This document shows positions 8,295 through 16,730 of a DNA stretch of 35,272 bases, in pieces. Position numbers and translations under genes: made by a program. The DNA is from JAWXBG01 sp044375415. GTDB taxonomy: Bacteria; Bacteroidota; Bacteroidia; Flavobacteriales_D; Sanyastnellaceae. The notes below the pieces were generated by a model, which ran no database searches, was not told where the DNA came from, and was given only the letters and a program-made list of their open reading frames with translations. The stretch covers positions 1 to 35,272 of the forward strand of contig JBILMS010000034.1 of the NCBI GenBank assembly GCA_044375415.1, given 5' to 3'. Position 1 is the stretch's first letter. Each line of letters begins with the position of its first letter.

Positions 8295-9299
8295 CTACTC
8301 CTGATCTATCATCCGGTCAATTGCCAAAATCTCCATGCGATAAGCTTTCGATTTTGCGTAATCTTCGCTGAGTTCCATGTTTACCATTTCGCGGTATTGG
8401 TGACGTTCGGAAACTTCTAAATATACATTACAACGTTGATCCATGTCGTAAGTAGCGATGGTGCATGGATCACCTTCGGAGAGTTGAAGGAATGCAGGAT
8501 ATTTGAGGACTTTCTCCGGCAGTGTATCCATGTATCCAAGGGCATAAAACGGATAAAGTTTTTTCTTAGGTTTAAATCCCTTTTCTTTTAGGGATCGAGA
8601 GAGAGCATTTAATTTTTGTGTAAACTCTTTTGCCTTCGTCTTCGAAAAACTGAATTTAGTGCGCTCAACCCAAAGACCTTTTTCATTCAGGTATTTCATT
8701 TCACCCAGCCTCAACTTGTAATCAAAAATACTGGGATGATCTAAAATATAACCCGGATAGTAAAACGACATTTCGGTTTGTATAGCCAATTCGATTTCCT
8801 TAAGCATGGTGTAATGCCCAAGACTAAAATCTGCATAATCATCGTGATATGCGCATAGTATGGATGCCATGCCTCTGGCTCCCACATCGAAAATCGAAAA
8901 GGCCGCTAGTCTGTTTCCATCATAAACACATATCTGACGAGTATCAAAGAGTTTATTGAAATGCGTGTAAATAAAAAAGTCTTCTAAGTATGAATGTACA
9001 AAGGCTTTAAAGCGTTTTCGATGCAACTGATACAGTTCTTCTTTATCGCTATCATAGACGGCCGGACCGGTAGTTACCGTGAAACGTTCATTCCCTTGTC
9101 GAAGAATTTTACGCTGACTTTTTTTAAATGAAAACGTACTTAGTGGCAAACGGATATTAACGGCAGAAGATATTTTACCATCTAGACAAAGCAATTGAAT
9201 ATTGTACAAAAGTGATGAACTGCGAAACCAACCACGGGCCAAGACATCGTCGTAGGCCTGAGGACTAAAGGTGGCAGGAACAAGAGTTTGTACTAGCAT
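8295..9299 (-). CDS. ATE1-like arginyl/aminoacyl-tRNA-protein transferase family protein
   Basis: The 334-residue product resembles the C-terminal GNAT-like half of arginyl-tRNA-protein transferases as found in Bacteroidota. Supporting motifs: YDDVLARGWFRSSSLLY near the N-terminus, LHRKRFKAFVHSYLEDFF, the VYDGNRLAAFSIFDVG strand, ASILCAYHDDYADFSLGHYTMLKEIE, and YYPGYILDHPSIFDYKLRLGEM. Members attach an amino acid from tRNA to protein N-termini, marking them for degradation. The cysteine-rich N-terminal domain of eukaryotic ATE1 is not evident. Donor amino acid and activity in this bacterium are unknown. It is transcribed in the same direction as the methyltransferase upstream (54 bp gap). Another tRNA-dependent transferase, aat, lies 4.3 kb away. 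Confidence 0.7.
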   Translation of the reverse strand: MLVQTLVPATFSPQAYDDVLARGWFRSSSLLYNIQLLCLDGKISSAVNIRLPLSTFSFKKSQRKILRQGNERFTVTTGPAVYDSDKEELYQLHRKRFKAFVHSYLEDFFIYTHFNKLFDTRQICVYDGNRLAAFSIFDVGARGMASILCAYHDDYADFSLGHYTMLKEIELAIQTEMSFYYPGYILDHPSIFDYKLRLGEMKYLNEKGLWVERTKFSFSKTKAKEFTQKLNALSRSLKEKGFKPKKKLYPFYALGYMDTLPEKVLKYPAFLQLSEGDPCTIATYDMDQRCNVYLEVSERHQYREMVNMELSEDYAKSKAYRMEILAIDRMIDQE

Positions 9300-9353
9300 T
9301 TAGGGCGAATATAGAAATTCACCGCGATGCCTTTACGTTTAGGTCGAAAAAAC

Positions 9354-10097
9354 TTAGATTGAATTTTTACGAATGATGAAGTCGAAACCTTGAGAAAGTC
9401 TTAAGCATTCGACTTTATAGTACAATCCGGACTTCTCCGCTGCCTTAGCATGAGAGTATCGGCGGGCAAAACGTAGGCCCAAATAGGCAATTCCGCTTTT
9501 AGTTTTGATTATCGATCGAACCCTCCAAGCCGTAAAGCCTCGAAGCCATTTATATGGGAGAGGATAGTAGAGCACCGCTTTGTGGTAATCCAGTCCAAAT
9601 CTTCGTCCACCGGCCACTTTCTCGAGTTTCATACCGTATTTCCCGGCGTAGAATTCGAGGGCCTTGAAGGAAAGGTGATTGTATGAAATCTCGTGAAAAC
9701 ACTCCATAAAGGCCACATATCCCACAAAAACGCCTCCGGGTTTCAGCACTCTAGCCACTTCTTTTATTGAAGATTCTACGGAGGGCACATGTTCCAAAAC
9801 GGCGTGCATAATGGCTACATCGTAGGTATTGTCGTCAAACGGCAGATTTTCCGCATCGCCAATATGTGTATTAAAACCACCTTCGAATGGTTCCACACCA
9901 TGCCAAGTTCCACCAACAGACTCAACAATTGGTTTAAATCTCCCGAACCCACAACCAATATCGACGACCTTTTTATTAACGCAAACCTCCGAAAGGCGAT
10001 ACAATTCACGGTTAATAAGAATCTCGCAATTGGGCGCTTGATCTTCTAAAGTAAGTTGACGAACACCGTGGCTCGCATTTGAAGTAGGGTTCTCCAT
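9354..10097 (-). CDS. Class I SAM-dependent methyltransferase
   Basis: The 247-residue protein has the Methyltransf_11 layout: motif I VVDIGCGFGRF, the acidic end of strand 2 (GVEPFEG), AENLPFDDNTYDVAIMHAVLEHV (motifs II-III) and LKPGGVFVGYV (motif IV). Substrate is not evident; the enlarged C-terminal half with YYPLPYKWLRG resembles methyltransferases acting on lipids or quinone-like compounds, but this is only suggestive. I chose the ATG at 10097; a TTG at 10106 would add three residues and lies inside an ACTTTG box that may be part of the promoter. Confidence 0.85.
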   Translation of the reverse strand: MENPTSNASHGVRQLTLEDQAPNCEILINRELYRLSEVCVNKKVVDIGCGFGRFKPIVESVGGTWHGVEPFEGGFNTHIGDAENLPFDDNTYDVAIMHAVLEHVPSVESSIKEVARVLKPGGVFVGYVAFMECFHEISYNHLSFKALEFYAGKYGMKLEKVAGGRRFGLDYHKAVLYYPLPYKWLRGFTAWRVRSIIKTKSGIAYLGLRFARRYSHAKAAEKSGLYYKVECLRLSQGFDFIIRKNSI

Positions 10098-10144
10098 GAG
10101 CCGCAAAGTAAATCCAAAAAAATTAGATATCTCTATCTATCAAT

Positions 10145-11050
10145 TTACGGCGCAGTATAAAGCAAATCAAATAGATCTGCGAGTTCAGACACAGTGGCAC
10201 TCTTGCTCTTAGATATAAAAATGGTGGCTTCGTCAGAGGCATAACCTTCTGCATTCTTTTTGCTTTCTATCACAATTGTTTCTATATAATCCTTGCTCAC
10301 GGCACTACTTTCGTATTTCGTAGTTATATCGACGGAGTTCGTTTTCGGCATGGCAGGCTCATTCACGGATTCTGCAGCTTTCGCAGGCGCAACATATTTA
10401 TCACTTTCAGCAATGGCATCTACTTTTTCTTCTAGATCATTTTCTAAATAAGCTGCGTCGATGTCTTGAGGCGAATCTTCTGTCACTTCAATCTCCGTAA
10501 ATTCAATACTGGCAACTTTTGGAGCCGGAGGAAGAGTGGCCGGAATGGGCGCATTCAAATTCTCAGCAATAAGTTCGACGTTGGCTTGCTCCAATTCTTC
10601 TTGAGGATTTGCTCTTACCGTATCGTTTTCAAGGCTTGGAGTATTCTCCGCAATCAGCTCCTTCGAAGGGTTCGGTCTATTCCAAAACAGCACTCCGACA
10701 ACCAGCAAAATAGCAACTCCGGCCATTGCGAATTGCACGGCAGGTCTGCGATACCATGTTACGTTGGGTGCAGCAAACAGCGAGTTGAGCCAAACGGCAA
10801 ATCCTTTGCGATCCTCTTTAGCAAATTGAGCAAGGAGATTTTCGCGAATTTCAGGTTCCGGATCGAGCCATTGATCTTCTTTACCGGCCTCTATTACTTC
10901 GTAAAGGGTTTTTCGCAAAGAGGCGTATTCGGCAGGACTTTCAATATGTTGCAATACAAATTCCCTTTCCTCCGGATAGAGTTCCGAAAATTCTTTGTGC
11001 ATCAAAAGAGATTCGATGTCTTCGGGATCGTATTTCATTTCTTTTTTCAT
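10145..11050 (-). CDS. Membrane anti-sigma-factor-like protein
   Basis: The 301-residue product follows an ECF sigma gene with a 10-bp gap, so the two are almost certainly co-transcribed. The N-terminal 100 residues (LLMHKEFSELYPEEREFVLQHI) match the cytosolic part of Bacteroidota anti-sigma-like proteins; one membrane segment spans about residues 104-123 (PAVQFAMAGVAILLVVGVLFW); the rest is an acidic, low-complexity periplasmic region. I inferred the role from position and topology; there is no zinc-binding anti-sigma motif. I chose the ATG at 11050 over one at 11104 that would lie within the sigma gene. Confidence 0.7.
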   Translation of the reverse strand: MKKEMKYDPEDIESLLMHKEFSELYPEEREFVLQHIESPAEYASLRKTLYEVIEAGKEDQWLDPEPEIRENLLAQFAKEDRKGFAVWLNSLFAAPNVTWYRRPAVQFAMAGVAILLVVGVLFWNRPNPSKELIAENTPSLENDTVRANPQEELEQANVELIAENLNAPIPATLPPAPKVASIEFTEIEVTEDSPQDIDAAYLENDLEEKVDAIAESDKYVAPAKAAESVNEPAMPKTNSVDITTKYESSAVSKDYIETIVIESKKNAEGYASDEATIFISKSKSATVSELADLFDLLYTAP

Positions 11051-11060
11051 TGTTCCATTT

Positions 11061-11663
11061 TTATTTAATGAGAATTGCCATAATCCAAATAGCAATTCCT
11101 TCAAATACTTTTAATTTTTCGTTGAGTTGTTTGAGTGTATAAAACAACCTTGATTTTACTGTTCCTTCACTGCATTTCATCACATCCGATATTTCTTGAA
11201 TCGACATTTCTTGTCTGAATCGCAATTCGAAAGTGGTGCGTTTAACTTCATCTAAATCGTTGAGTGCTTCTGCCAATTTTAAATTAAAGGCCTCACGATC
11301 CATTTTCTGATGATCGTACACACCCGAATCTGTGTGTGCAGCAATGTCCTTATGAGCCGATCTGCGCACCTCCATTTTGGCGTATTCATTTTTACACATG
11401 TTGTGTGCGATGCTATAGAGCCATGTTTTGAATGATCTATTTTCATCAAAAGAATCCGGCTTTTGAATCAACTTCGAAAAAAGGTCTTGTGTAAAATCGC
11501 GCGACTTTTCACGGTCTTTCCATAACATTCGATGGAAATAATTGTACATCAGCCTTCCGTAACGCGAGTATAAAACATCGAAGGCCTGACTATCCTTTCG
11601 GGCAACCAGAGCCATCAATTTTTCGTCGGCAAGTGAATTGTATGCAGGTTTAAATATGGCCAT
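11061..11663 (-). CDS. ECF-type RNA polymerase sigma factor
   Basis: The 200-residue protein contains sigma region 2 (AFDVLYSRYGRLMYNYFHRMLWKD, then FTQDLFSKL and FKTWLYSIAHNMCKNEYAK) and region 4 (LDEVKRTTFELRFRQ, MSIQEISDVMKCSEGTVKSRLF), with a variable linker between. This is the two-domain architecture of extracytoplasmic function sigma factors. It starts three bases after the upstream TPR gene stops and is followed by its likely anti-sigma gene. A signal for release is not evident. Confidence 0.93.
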   Translation of the reverse strand: MAIFKPAYNSLADEKLMALVARKDSQAFDVLYSRYGRLMYNYFHRMLWKDREKSRDFTQDLFSKLIQKPDSFDENRSFKTWLYSIAHNMCKNEYAKMEVRRSAHKDIAAHTDSGVYDHQKMDREAFNLKLAEALNDLDEVKRTTFELRFRQEMSIQEISDVMKCSEGTVKSRLFYTLKQLNEKLKVFEGIAIWIMAILIK

Positions 11664-11666
11664 AGA

Positions 11667-12821
11667 TCAGTTCACCATATTTTTAATTTTATCCTCTTGA
11701 CCGGTCAGTTTGGCAATGCTCAAAATGTAGGATCGCACTTGATCAGATTTTTCAATATCTCCTTTGTTTTTATAATAAGAGTATAGCTGAATAAGTGGAA
11801 GCAAATAATTCCGATTCAATTCATGCACAGAAGAGATCTGATTTTTTAGAAATAAATTTTCCCAATTGTAAACCAAGGATGGAATATTTTCTATCGAGCT
11901 CGTGCTGTATTTCATTGCAAGGCCCGTTAGATAAAGATTCTTACGGTATTTTTCTATTTGCTCAGGTGGAAGGGTAAGGGCTAAATACACGGGAATTTTA
12001 GGAGAAGAATTCAAGATTTCTTTTAAAGCAGAATATGGTTTTTCGGAATTCAATTTTTGAATGGACATCCCGAGTTTAGCAGCAATTTGACCGGCATATT
12101 TTTCATTGTTCAACCACTCCAGACATACTACTGTAACATCCATGCGAAGCCCTGAAATTTGTTGGTCGATGATAATGGGATAGGTGTCCACATTGCCGTT
12201 GGTGAGAATAATTGCATTCGGTTCGACACTATTTAAAACATTTCGATTGTACTCCATTTCCGGAGCTTTAAAAGGTGTTCTTTTAGCAATCTCTAGGCTG
12301 TATTTTTTGGCACCTGCAGCATCGCCCTCAATTACTTTCAAGGCCAAGAGGTCGTCCAAAAGTTCTTCATTGTCGGGTTGAATGAGATTAGCTTTTTTCA
12401 GAGATTCAAAAGCCTCCGTCGATTTTTGAGCATTGAGGTACATCGCATAATGCAGCGCAAAAGATCCGGGTACCGAATTAGTCATTTTGGAGATAATCTC
12501 ATTGAGAACTTCCTGTGAACTTTTGGAAATATCTTTTGAGTGGGCAGTATAATTTTTATATCGTTCAGCTTTGTACCAAGAAATCCAAGCATTTTCGTTG
12601 GTGGGATTTACATCGACTTCATTTTTCCAAAAATCCGCTGTTGCTTTATATTCCGATGAAAAGAGACGTTTCTCTTCAACTGGAACAACTTCCTTTTTTT
12701 TGAATAATTCCTCAGAAGCTGAAGGGCTGGCAACTTGTGTGTTGCCCACTAGACTCGACAGAATAGCGGCGAGTGCAAAAAGCCCGGAGTATAAATGGTG
12801 AATTGTATTACGGTGTCTCAT
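11667..12821 (-). CDS. TPR-like exported protein in the sigma-factor operon
   Basis: The 384-residue product begins MRHRNTIHHLYSGLFALAAI, a likely signal peptide ending near GNTQVA. The next 160 residues include helical pairs spaced like TPR units (ALHYAMYLNAQKSTEAFESL, IQPDNEELLDDLLALKV). The segment ILTNGNVDTYPIIIDQQISG resembles TNGDNDT(F/Y)P motifs I recall in the C-terminal parts of DUF2723 membrane proteins of this phylum. Function is not known. It lies between a CoA pyrophosphatase and an ECF sigma gene with gaps of 32 and 3 bp. I prefer the ATG at 12821 because the extension to 12932 overlaps the preceding gene and adds no conserved residues. Confidence 0.7.
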   Translation of the reverse strand: MRHRNTIHHLYSGLFALAAILSSLVGNTQVASPSASEELFKKKEVVPVEEKRLFSSEYKATADFWKNEVDVNPTNENAWISWYKAERYKNYTAHSKDISKSSQEVLNEIISKMTNSVPGSFALHYAMYLNAQKSTEAFESLKKANLIQPDNEELLDDLLALKVIEGDAAGAKKYSLEIAKRTPFKAPEMEYNRNVLNSVEPNAIILTNGNVDTYPIIIDQQISGLRMDVTVVCLEWLNNEKYAGQIAAKLGMSIQKLNSEKPYSALKEILNSSPKIPVYLALTLPPEQIEKYRKNLYLTGLAMKYSTSSIENIPSLVYNWENLFLKNQISSVHELNRNYLLPLIQLYSYYKNKGDIEKSDQVRSYILSIAKLTGQEDKIKNMVN

Positions 12822-12853
12822 CGTGCTGCTGTACAGGGATAAATGCAATTGGT

Positions 12854-13504
12854 TCAAAGGTGACCATTTTTTCTCATTAACGTTTGACAAATGGCTGCAA
12901 ATTCTGATAAAATCATGGCTGTAGCGCCCCAAATAATATGGTCTTCAATTTTAAATGCGGGTACTTTCATGCTCATATTTCCGGGATGAACAACTACCTT
13001 TTCAATGGTGATTTTGTCTTCACCGATGAATGATGAGACGGGTATATGAAGTATTTTTTCTACTTCACGAATATCTCCTTGTAGGACCGGTTTTTCGTGG
13101 GTAGAGGTCACAAACGGGTGAACCATAAAATGACTCGGTGGGATATAAATTTTGCTAAGTTTCCCGAGGGGTTCCAATATGCCGGGAGAAATATTTATTT
13201 CTTCTTGGGTTTCACGCAGTGCTGTTGCCAATAGGTCGGTATCCGTTTTTTCCATTTTACCACCGGGAAACGAAATTTGGCCGCTATGTACTCCCTGATA
13301 ATCCGGTCTTTTTATCAGAATAACGATCCATTCGCTTCCCTTTGGGTATACAACGAGCATCACAGCACTAGGTGTGGGTGGAGGGGTAAGAAGTTCAGCT
13401 TCAACGACGTGCAATCTTCCTCTGACCGTCATTTTATTGTGTGCAAGATCACCCGGCAGTGGGTTATTTAGGGCATTTCGGAGTTCGTGAGGGGAAAACT
13501 GCAT
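12854..13504 (-). CDS. Nudix hydrolase, CoA pyrophosphatase type
   Basis: The 216-residue protein has the signature of NudL-like coenzyme A pyrophosphatases: RPDYQGVHSGQISFPGGK leading into the Nudix helix ATALRETQEEINI. These enzymes split CoA or acyl-CoA into phosphopantetheine and 3',5'-ADP using Mg or Mn ions. Catalytic glutamates of the REx2EE core are present. It is the first gene of a run that continues with the TPR, sigma and anti-sigma genes. It is divergent from aat across 58 bp. Confidence 0.88.
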   Translation of the reverse strand: MQFSPHELRNALNNPLPGDLAHNKMTVRGRLHVVEAELLTPPPTPSAVMLVVYPKGSEWIVILIKRPDYQGVHSGQISFPGGKMEKTDTDLLATALRETQEEINISPGILEPLGKLSKIYIPPSHFMVHPFVTSTHEKPVLQGDIREVEKILHIPVSSFIGEDKITIEKVVVHPGNMSMKVPAFKIEDHIIWGATAMILSEFAAICQTLMRKNGHL

Positions 13505-13547
13505 AAACAGAAATTTGAAATCTTACCAAATCTAGGCAAAGGGATAT

Positions 13548-13555
13548 TATCTTAG
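13548..13555 (+). promoter_or_regulatory. Possible -7 box for aat
   Basis: TATCTTAG differs from TAnnTTTG at one position and lies 7 bp before the ATG at 13563, so the transcript would have almost no leader. An AGGGA/TCCCT pair brackets it. No TTTG sits at the expected distance upstream. Confidence 0.3.
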
Positions 13556-13562
13556 TCCCTGT

Positions 13563-14252
13563 ATGCCGACCTATTTGTTAGATGGAGAATTGTGGTTTCC
13601 ACCTCTGAGTGAGCAGGAAAATGAAGTGGTTGCCGTTGGTGGTGATTTGACCCCCGACAGGCTCTTGTTGGGTTATATCTCCGGTGTATTTCCTTGGTAC
13701 AATGATCCGGGTGAAATTTTGTGGTGGAATCCCTTCAAACGTTGTGTTTTGTATTGCAATGAGGTGAAGGTTAGTCACAGCATGCGAAATATTTTTAATA
13801 AGAAAATATATCGTGTAACGTTTGATCAAAATTTTCTTGGCGTTATGGAAGGATGCAGGGGAGGAGAACGAAAAGGGGAGACTTGGATTCACGATGAAGT
13901 GGTTGTAGCCTATTCTCGTATGCATGACCTTGGACTGGCTCATAGCGTGGAGGTTTGGGAAGGAGAAGAGTTGGTAGGCGGATTGTATGGTGTTTCTCTC
14001 GGTTCAATTTTTTTTGGAGAAAGTATGTTTAGTCGGAAGCCGAACAGTTCTAAAATGGCGCTAATTACCCTGGCAAAAACGTTGGGTTCTTTGGGTTTCG
14101 AGCTGATCGATTGTCAAGTATACAACGAACACCTTGGCAGCATGGGAGCGCGTGTGATAGACAAACTTGAGTTCATGAAATTACTCAAGATAAAAATTGA
14201 TGAGAAGGGGTACTTGGGCAATTGGTCTACTATGCCTGAGTTCAAAATCTAA
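13563..14252 (+). CDS. aat: Leucyl/phenylalanyl-tRNA-protein transferase
   Basis: Transfers Leu or Phe from tRNA to proteins with N-terminal Arg or Lys, making primary N-degrons that ClpS and ClpAP recognise. The 229-residue length is usual for the family. Diagnostic segments are the N-terminal FPPLSEQ-like motif, GVFPWYNDPGEILWWNPFKRCVL, GLAHSVEVWEGEELVGGLYGV, FFGESMFSRKPNSSKMAL and LIDCQVYNEHLGSMGARVI. It converges on hisS with 19 bp between stop codons. An ATE1-like gene is 4.3 kb to its left, which suggests two branches of tRNA-dependent N-terminal tagging in this organism. Confidence 0.95.
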   Translation: MPTYLLDGELWFPPLSEQENEVVAVGGDLTPDRLLLGYISGVFPWYNDPGEILWWNPFKRCVLYCNEVKVSHSMRNIFNKKIYRVTFDQNFLGVMEGCRGGERKGETWIHDEVVVAYSRMHDLGLAHSVEVWEGEELVGGLYGVSLGSIFFGESMFSRKPNSSKMALITLAKTLGSLGFELIDCQVYNEHLGSMGARVIDKLEFMKLLKIKIDEKGYLGNWSTMPEFKI

Positions 14253-14271
14253 GGAATCGCTAGAAATCTTT

Positions 14272-15645
14272 TTATCTCTGTTTTAAAAAGAAGCTTATCA
14301 ATTCGGATTCCGTTACTTCTATTTGTTCACCCGAAACCATGTTGCGCAGTCCCGGTTTTCCAAGCTCCATTTCTTGCGTGCCGACCATGAGTACATATGG
14401 AATTTTTTTATCGTCGGCATATTTCATTTGTTTTTTCAACTTGGCTTCATCCGGATAATATTCGGCAGCTATACCTTGAGAACGCAGATTGAAAAGTAAT
14501 TTAAGACAAAAGGCAGATTCATTTTTACCAAAATTTGTAATCAATAAAGTTGTAGAACGGTCGATGCCGTCGGGGAATAAATTCAGCTCCTCCATGACAT
14601 CGTAAATTCTATCTGCGCCAAATGAAATACCGATACCTGAGACATCCGGTAAACCAAAAATCCCGGTAAGGTCGTCGTAGCGCCCACCTCCGCAAATGCT
14701 GCCCATGGCAACTCCATCGGCTTTTACTTCGAATATGGCTCCGGTATAATAGTTTAACCCTCTAGCCAAGGTTATATCTAATTCAAGTTTGCCATTTCGG
14801 AAGCCTATTTCCTCAGATGTACTTAAAACGTATTCAACTTCTTCAATCCCCTTTTTACCAATGTCACTTGCTTTCAATCCTTCTTTGAGAACAGCGAGTT
14901 TTTCGGCATTGGAGTTAAAGGATGCGAAATAGGGTTTGATAGAATGCAGTTGACGTTCATTAAAACCTCTTTCATAAAGTTCCTTTTCAACCCCATCCCA
15001 ACCAATTTTATCGAGTTTGTCGATGGCTATCGTCATGTCCATCATCTTCTCTGAAAATCCGGAAACTTCAGCTATACCGGCTAATATTTTACGGTTATTC
15101 AGTTTGATAGTAATGGAAGGTAGTCCTAAGTCTGAAAGAGCGCGATCGAAGAGCTGAATCAATTCAACTTCGCTCACCAGGCTTTCTGAACCAATGATAT
15201 CGGCATCGCATTGATAGAATTCACGGTACCTTCCTTTTTGCGGACGATCTGCGCGCCAAACCGGTTGTATTTGATACCTGCGAAAGGGAAAAGTAATGTT
15301 GTTTCTATTTGTAGCTACGTAGCGAGCGAAAGGCACTGTAAGATCGTACCGTAGGGCTTTTTCGCAAATCGCAGGACTAATTTTTTTTAGGTCATTTGTT
15401 TCTACCCAAGTGCGGTCAACTTTTTTCATAAAGTCGCCGCTATTCAGAATTTTAAAAATTAGTTGGTCTCCTTCGTCACCGTATTTGCCGGTGAGTGTAG
15501 AAAGATTTTCCATACTCGGAGTTTCGAGCGCTTCAAAACCGAAAGACTCGAAATGACGACGTAACGTAGAGAAAATATACTGACGACGAGCCATTTCTTT
15601 TGGCGAAAAATCTCTTGTTCCTTTGGGTATTGAGGCCTGATTCAT
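14272..15645 (-). CDS. hisS: Histidyl-tRNA synthetase
   Basis: Class II synthetase that charges tRNA(His). The 457-residue protein starts with GTRDFSPKEMARRQYIF, and has the motif 2 region (RADRPQKGRYREFYQCDADIIG), the histidine-specific LARGLNYYTGAIFEV segment, the motif 3 region (GISFGADRIYDVMEEL) and a C-terminal anticodon-binding domain (about 370-457). A 27-codon frame with a TATCTTTG box lies just upstream on the same strand, so hisS may be co-transcribed with it. Confidence 0.96.
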   Translation of the reverse strand: MNQASIPKGTRDFSPKEMARRQYIFSTLRRHFESFGFEALETPSMENLSTLTGKYGDEGDQLIFKILNSGDFMKKVDRTWVETNDLKKISPAICEKALRYDLTVPFARYVATNRNNITFPFRRYQIQPVWRADRPQKGRYREFYQCDADIIGSESLVSEVELIQLFDRALSDLGLPSITIKLNNRKILAGIAEVSGFSEKMMDMTIAIDKLDKIGWDGVEKELYERGFNERQLHSIKPYFASFNSNAEKLAVLKEGLKASDIGKKGIEEVEYVLSTSEEIGFRNGKLELDITLARGLNYYTGAIFEVKADGVAMGSICGGGRYDDLTGIFGLPDVSGIGISFGADRIYDVMEELNLFPDGIDRSTTLLITNFGKNESAFCLKLLFNLRSQGIAAEYYPDEAKLKKQMKYADDKKIPYVLMVGTQEMELGKPGLRNMVSGEQIEVTESELISFFLKQR

Positions 15646-15687
15646 GAAAATTCGTTATCTGCTTTTTAAGTAATAAATGATATACAA

Positions 15688-15771
15688 TCAGTCCCTTTTG
15701 TTGTTCTGATTGCGTTGTCTAACAAAAACATAGACAATGAGTACGATGAGTGCTAACCAAACGAAGCGCAT
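15688..15771 (-). CDS. Candidate 27-residue single-span membrane peptide
   Basis: Minus-strand frame from ATG at 15771 to TGA at 15688. Begins MRFVWLALIVLIVYVFVRQR, an ideal single membrane helix, followed by a short polar basic tail (NQNNK). It is 42 bp upstream of hisS and is preceded, 20 bp before its ATG, by a perfect TATCTTTG box (15792-15799). The hydrophobic-then-basic pattern is typical of real small membrane proteins, but 27 codons are too few for a firm call. Confidence 0.45.
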   Translation of the reverse strand: MRFVWLALIVLIVYVFVRQRNQNNKRD

Positions 15772-15791
15772 GTATTTATTGTTTTGGATTG

Positions 15792-15799
15792 CAAAGATA
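15792..15799 (-). promoter_or_regulatory. -7 box facing hisS and the small membrane ORF
   Basis: Reads TATCTTTG on the minus strand, a perfect match to TAnnTTTG. Transcription would start about 7 bp before the ATG at 15771. No clear TTTG lies at -33. It overlaps the region of the divergent WD40 promoter. Confidence 0.5.
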
Positions 15800-15814
15800 G
15801 CCCAAGTGAAACAG

Positions 15815-15822
15815 TAACTTTG
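15815..15822 (+). promoter_or_regulatory. -7 box for the WD40 gene
   Basis: TAACTTTG matches TAnnTTTG perfectly and is only 5 bp before the ATG at 15828. The transcript would be leaderless or nearly so. The expected -33 element at 19-21 bp is not clear; TTTG at 15783-15786 is too far. Confidence 0.5.
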
Positions 15823-15827
15823 CACTC

Positions 15828-16730
15828 ATGGGTTCAACTGCTATTCCGGGAATATTGAAAGGTCATACAGGCCCGGTTTATACGTTGGCACCCGGACGTA
15901 ATGATACTTCGATCTTCTCAGGCGGTAGTGATGGTCATATTGTCGAGTGGAATTATTCCTCTTTAAGACAAGAAGGCTTGGTAGTGAAAGTTTCGGATGC
16001 GATTTTTTCTTTGCGTTTTGATCCAATTCATCAACTCATTCTTGCCGGTACAGGAGGAGGGAAAATTCATGTTATTGATGTAAAAGCAGGAGTTGAAATT
16101 CGCTGTCTGGATTATCATTCGAAGGGTATTTTCGATTTTGCTTTTTCTGAAAAAGGCGATGAATTAATAGCCCTGGGTGGTGATGGATTGGTTAGTTGTT
16201 GGGCCTATCCGGACTTTACGCCTCTTCGACGAATAGGTATTTCGGATTCAAAATGTCGGCAAGTCGCTCACGTGCCGAAAAGCGATTCAATAGTTATTGG
16301 AACATCGGGTGGTGAGATTGTTTTTTGCAACCCTAGTTCAGGAGAGATAACCGGACGTTTTCTCGCCCATGAAGCCGGTCTTAGTTCACTGAATGTGCAT
16401 CCGTTCAAACCGGTCTTGATAACCGGTGGGCGGGATGCTCTTTTGAATGTTTGGAACTTGCAAAATGAGCATGAGAAATTGCTTTCGATGCCGGCTCACA
16501 ATTTTGCGATATACAGCATACAATTCAGTCCTGATAGTAGTCTAATGGCAACAGGCAGTAGGGATAAAAGCATCAAATTGTGGGATTCCGCGTCGCTCGA
16601 ACATGCGTTTAAATTAGATCACAAAGAAGGAGGTCATACGCGATCGGTGAATCAACTTCGATGGATCGATGATCAGCGATTTGCTTCTTGTAGCGATGAC
16701 GGACAGGTGATCATCTGGAAAGTGGTTTAA
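15828..16730 (+). CDS. WD40-repeat protein
   Basis: The 300-residue protein consists almost wholly of WD40 units, enough for one seven-bladed propeller. Repeats are recognisable by GH..V pairs and WD-like ends: LKGHTGPVYTL...GGSDGHIVEW, LDYHSKGIFDFAFSEKGDELIALGGDGLVSCW, FLAHEAGLSSLNVHPFKPVLITGGRDALLNVW, MPAHNFAIYSIQFSPDSSLMATGSRDKSIKLWD, and GHTRSVNQLRWIDDQRFASCSDDGQVIIW. There is no signal peptide, so it is likely a cytosolic scaffold. Its stop codon overlaps that of the convergent DUF2797 gene. Confidence 0.9.
   Translation: MGSTAIPGILKGHTGPVYTLAPGRNDTSIFSGGSDGHIVEWNYSSLRQEGLVVKVSDAIFSLRFDPIHQLILAGTGGGKIHVIDVKAGVEIRCLDYHSKGIFDFAFSEKGDELIALGGDGLVSCWAYPDFTPLRRIGISDSKCRQVAHVPKSDSIVIGTSGGEIVFCNPSSGEITGRFLAHEAGLSSLNVHPFKPVLITGGRDALLNVWNLQNEHEKLLSMPAHNFAIYSIQFSPDSSLMATGSRDKSIKLWDSASLEHAFKLDHKEGGHTRSVNQLRWIDDQRFASCSDDGQVIIWKVV

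Noticed and set aside
7913..8371. Three overlapping short plus-strand frames after the HMA gene
   Set aside because: They lie in composite repeat B or antisense to the end of the ATE1-like gene, and share no likeness to proteins.
10466..11068. 200-codon plus-strand frame opposite the anti-sigma gene
   Set aside because: Antisense to a supported gene and has an irregular composition rich in F, R and C without any motif.
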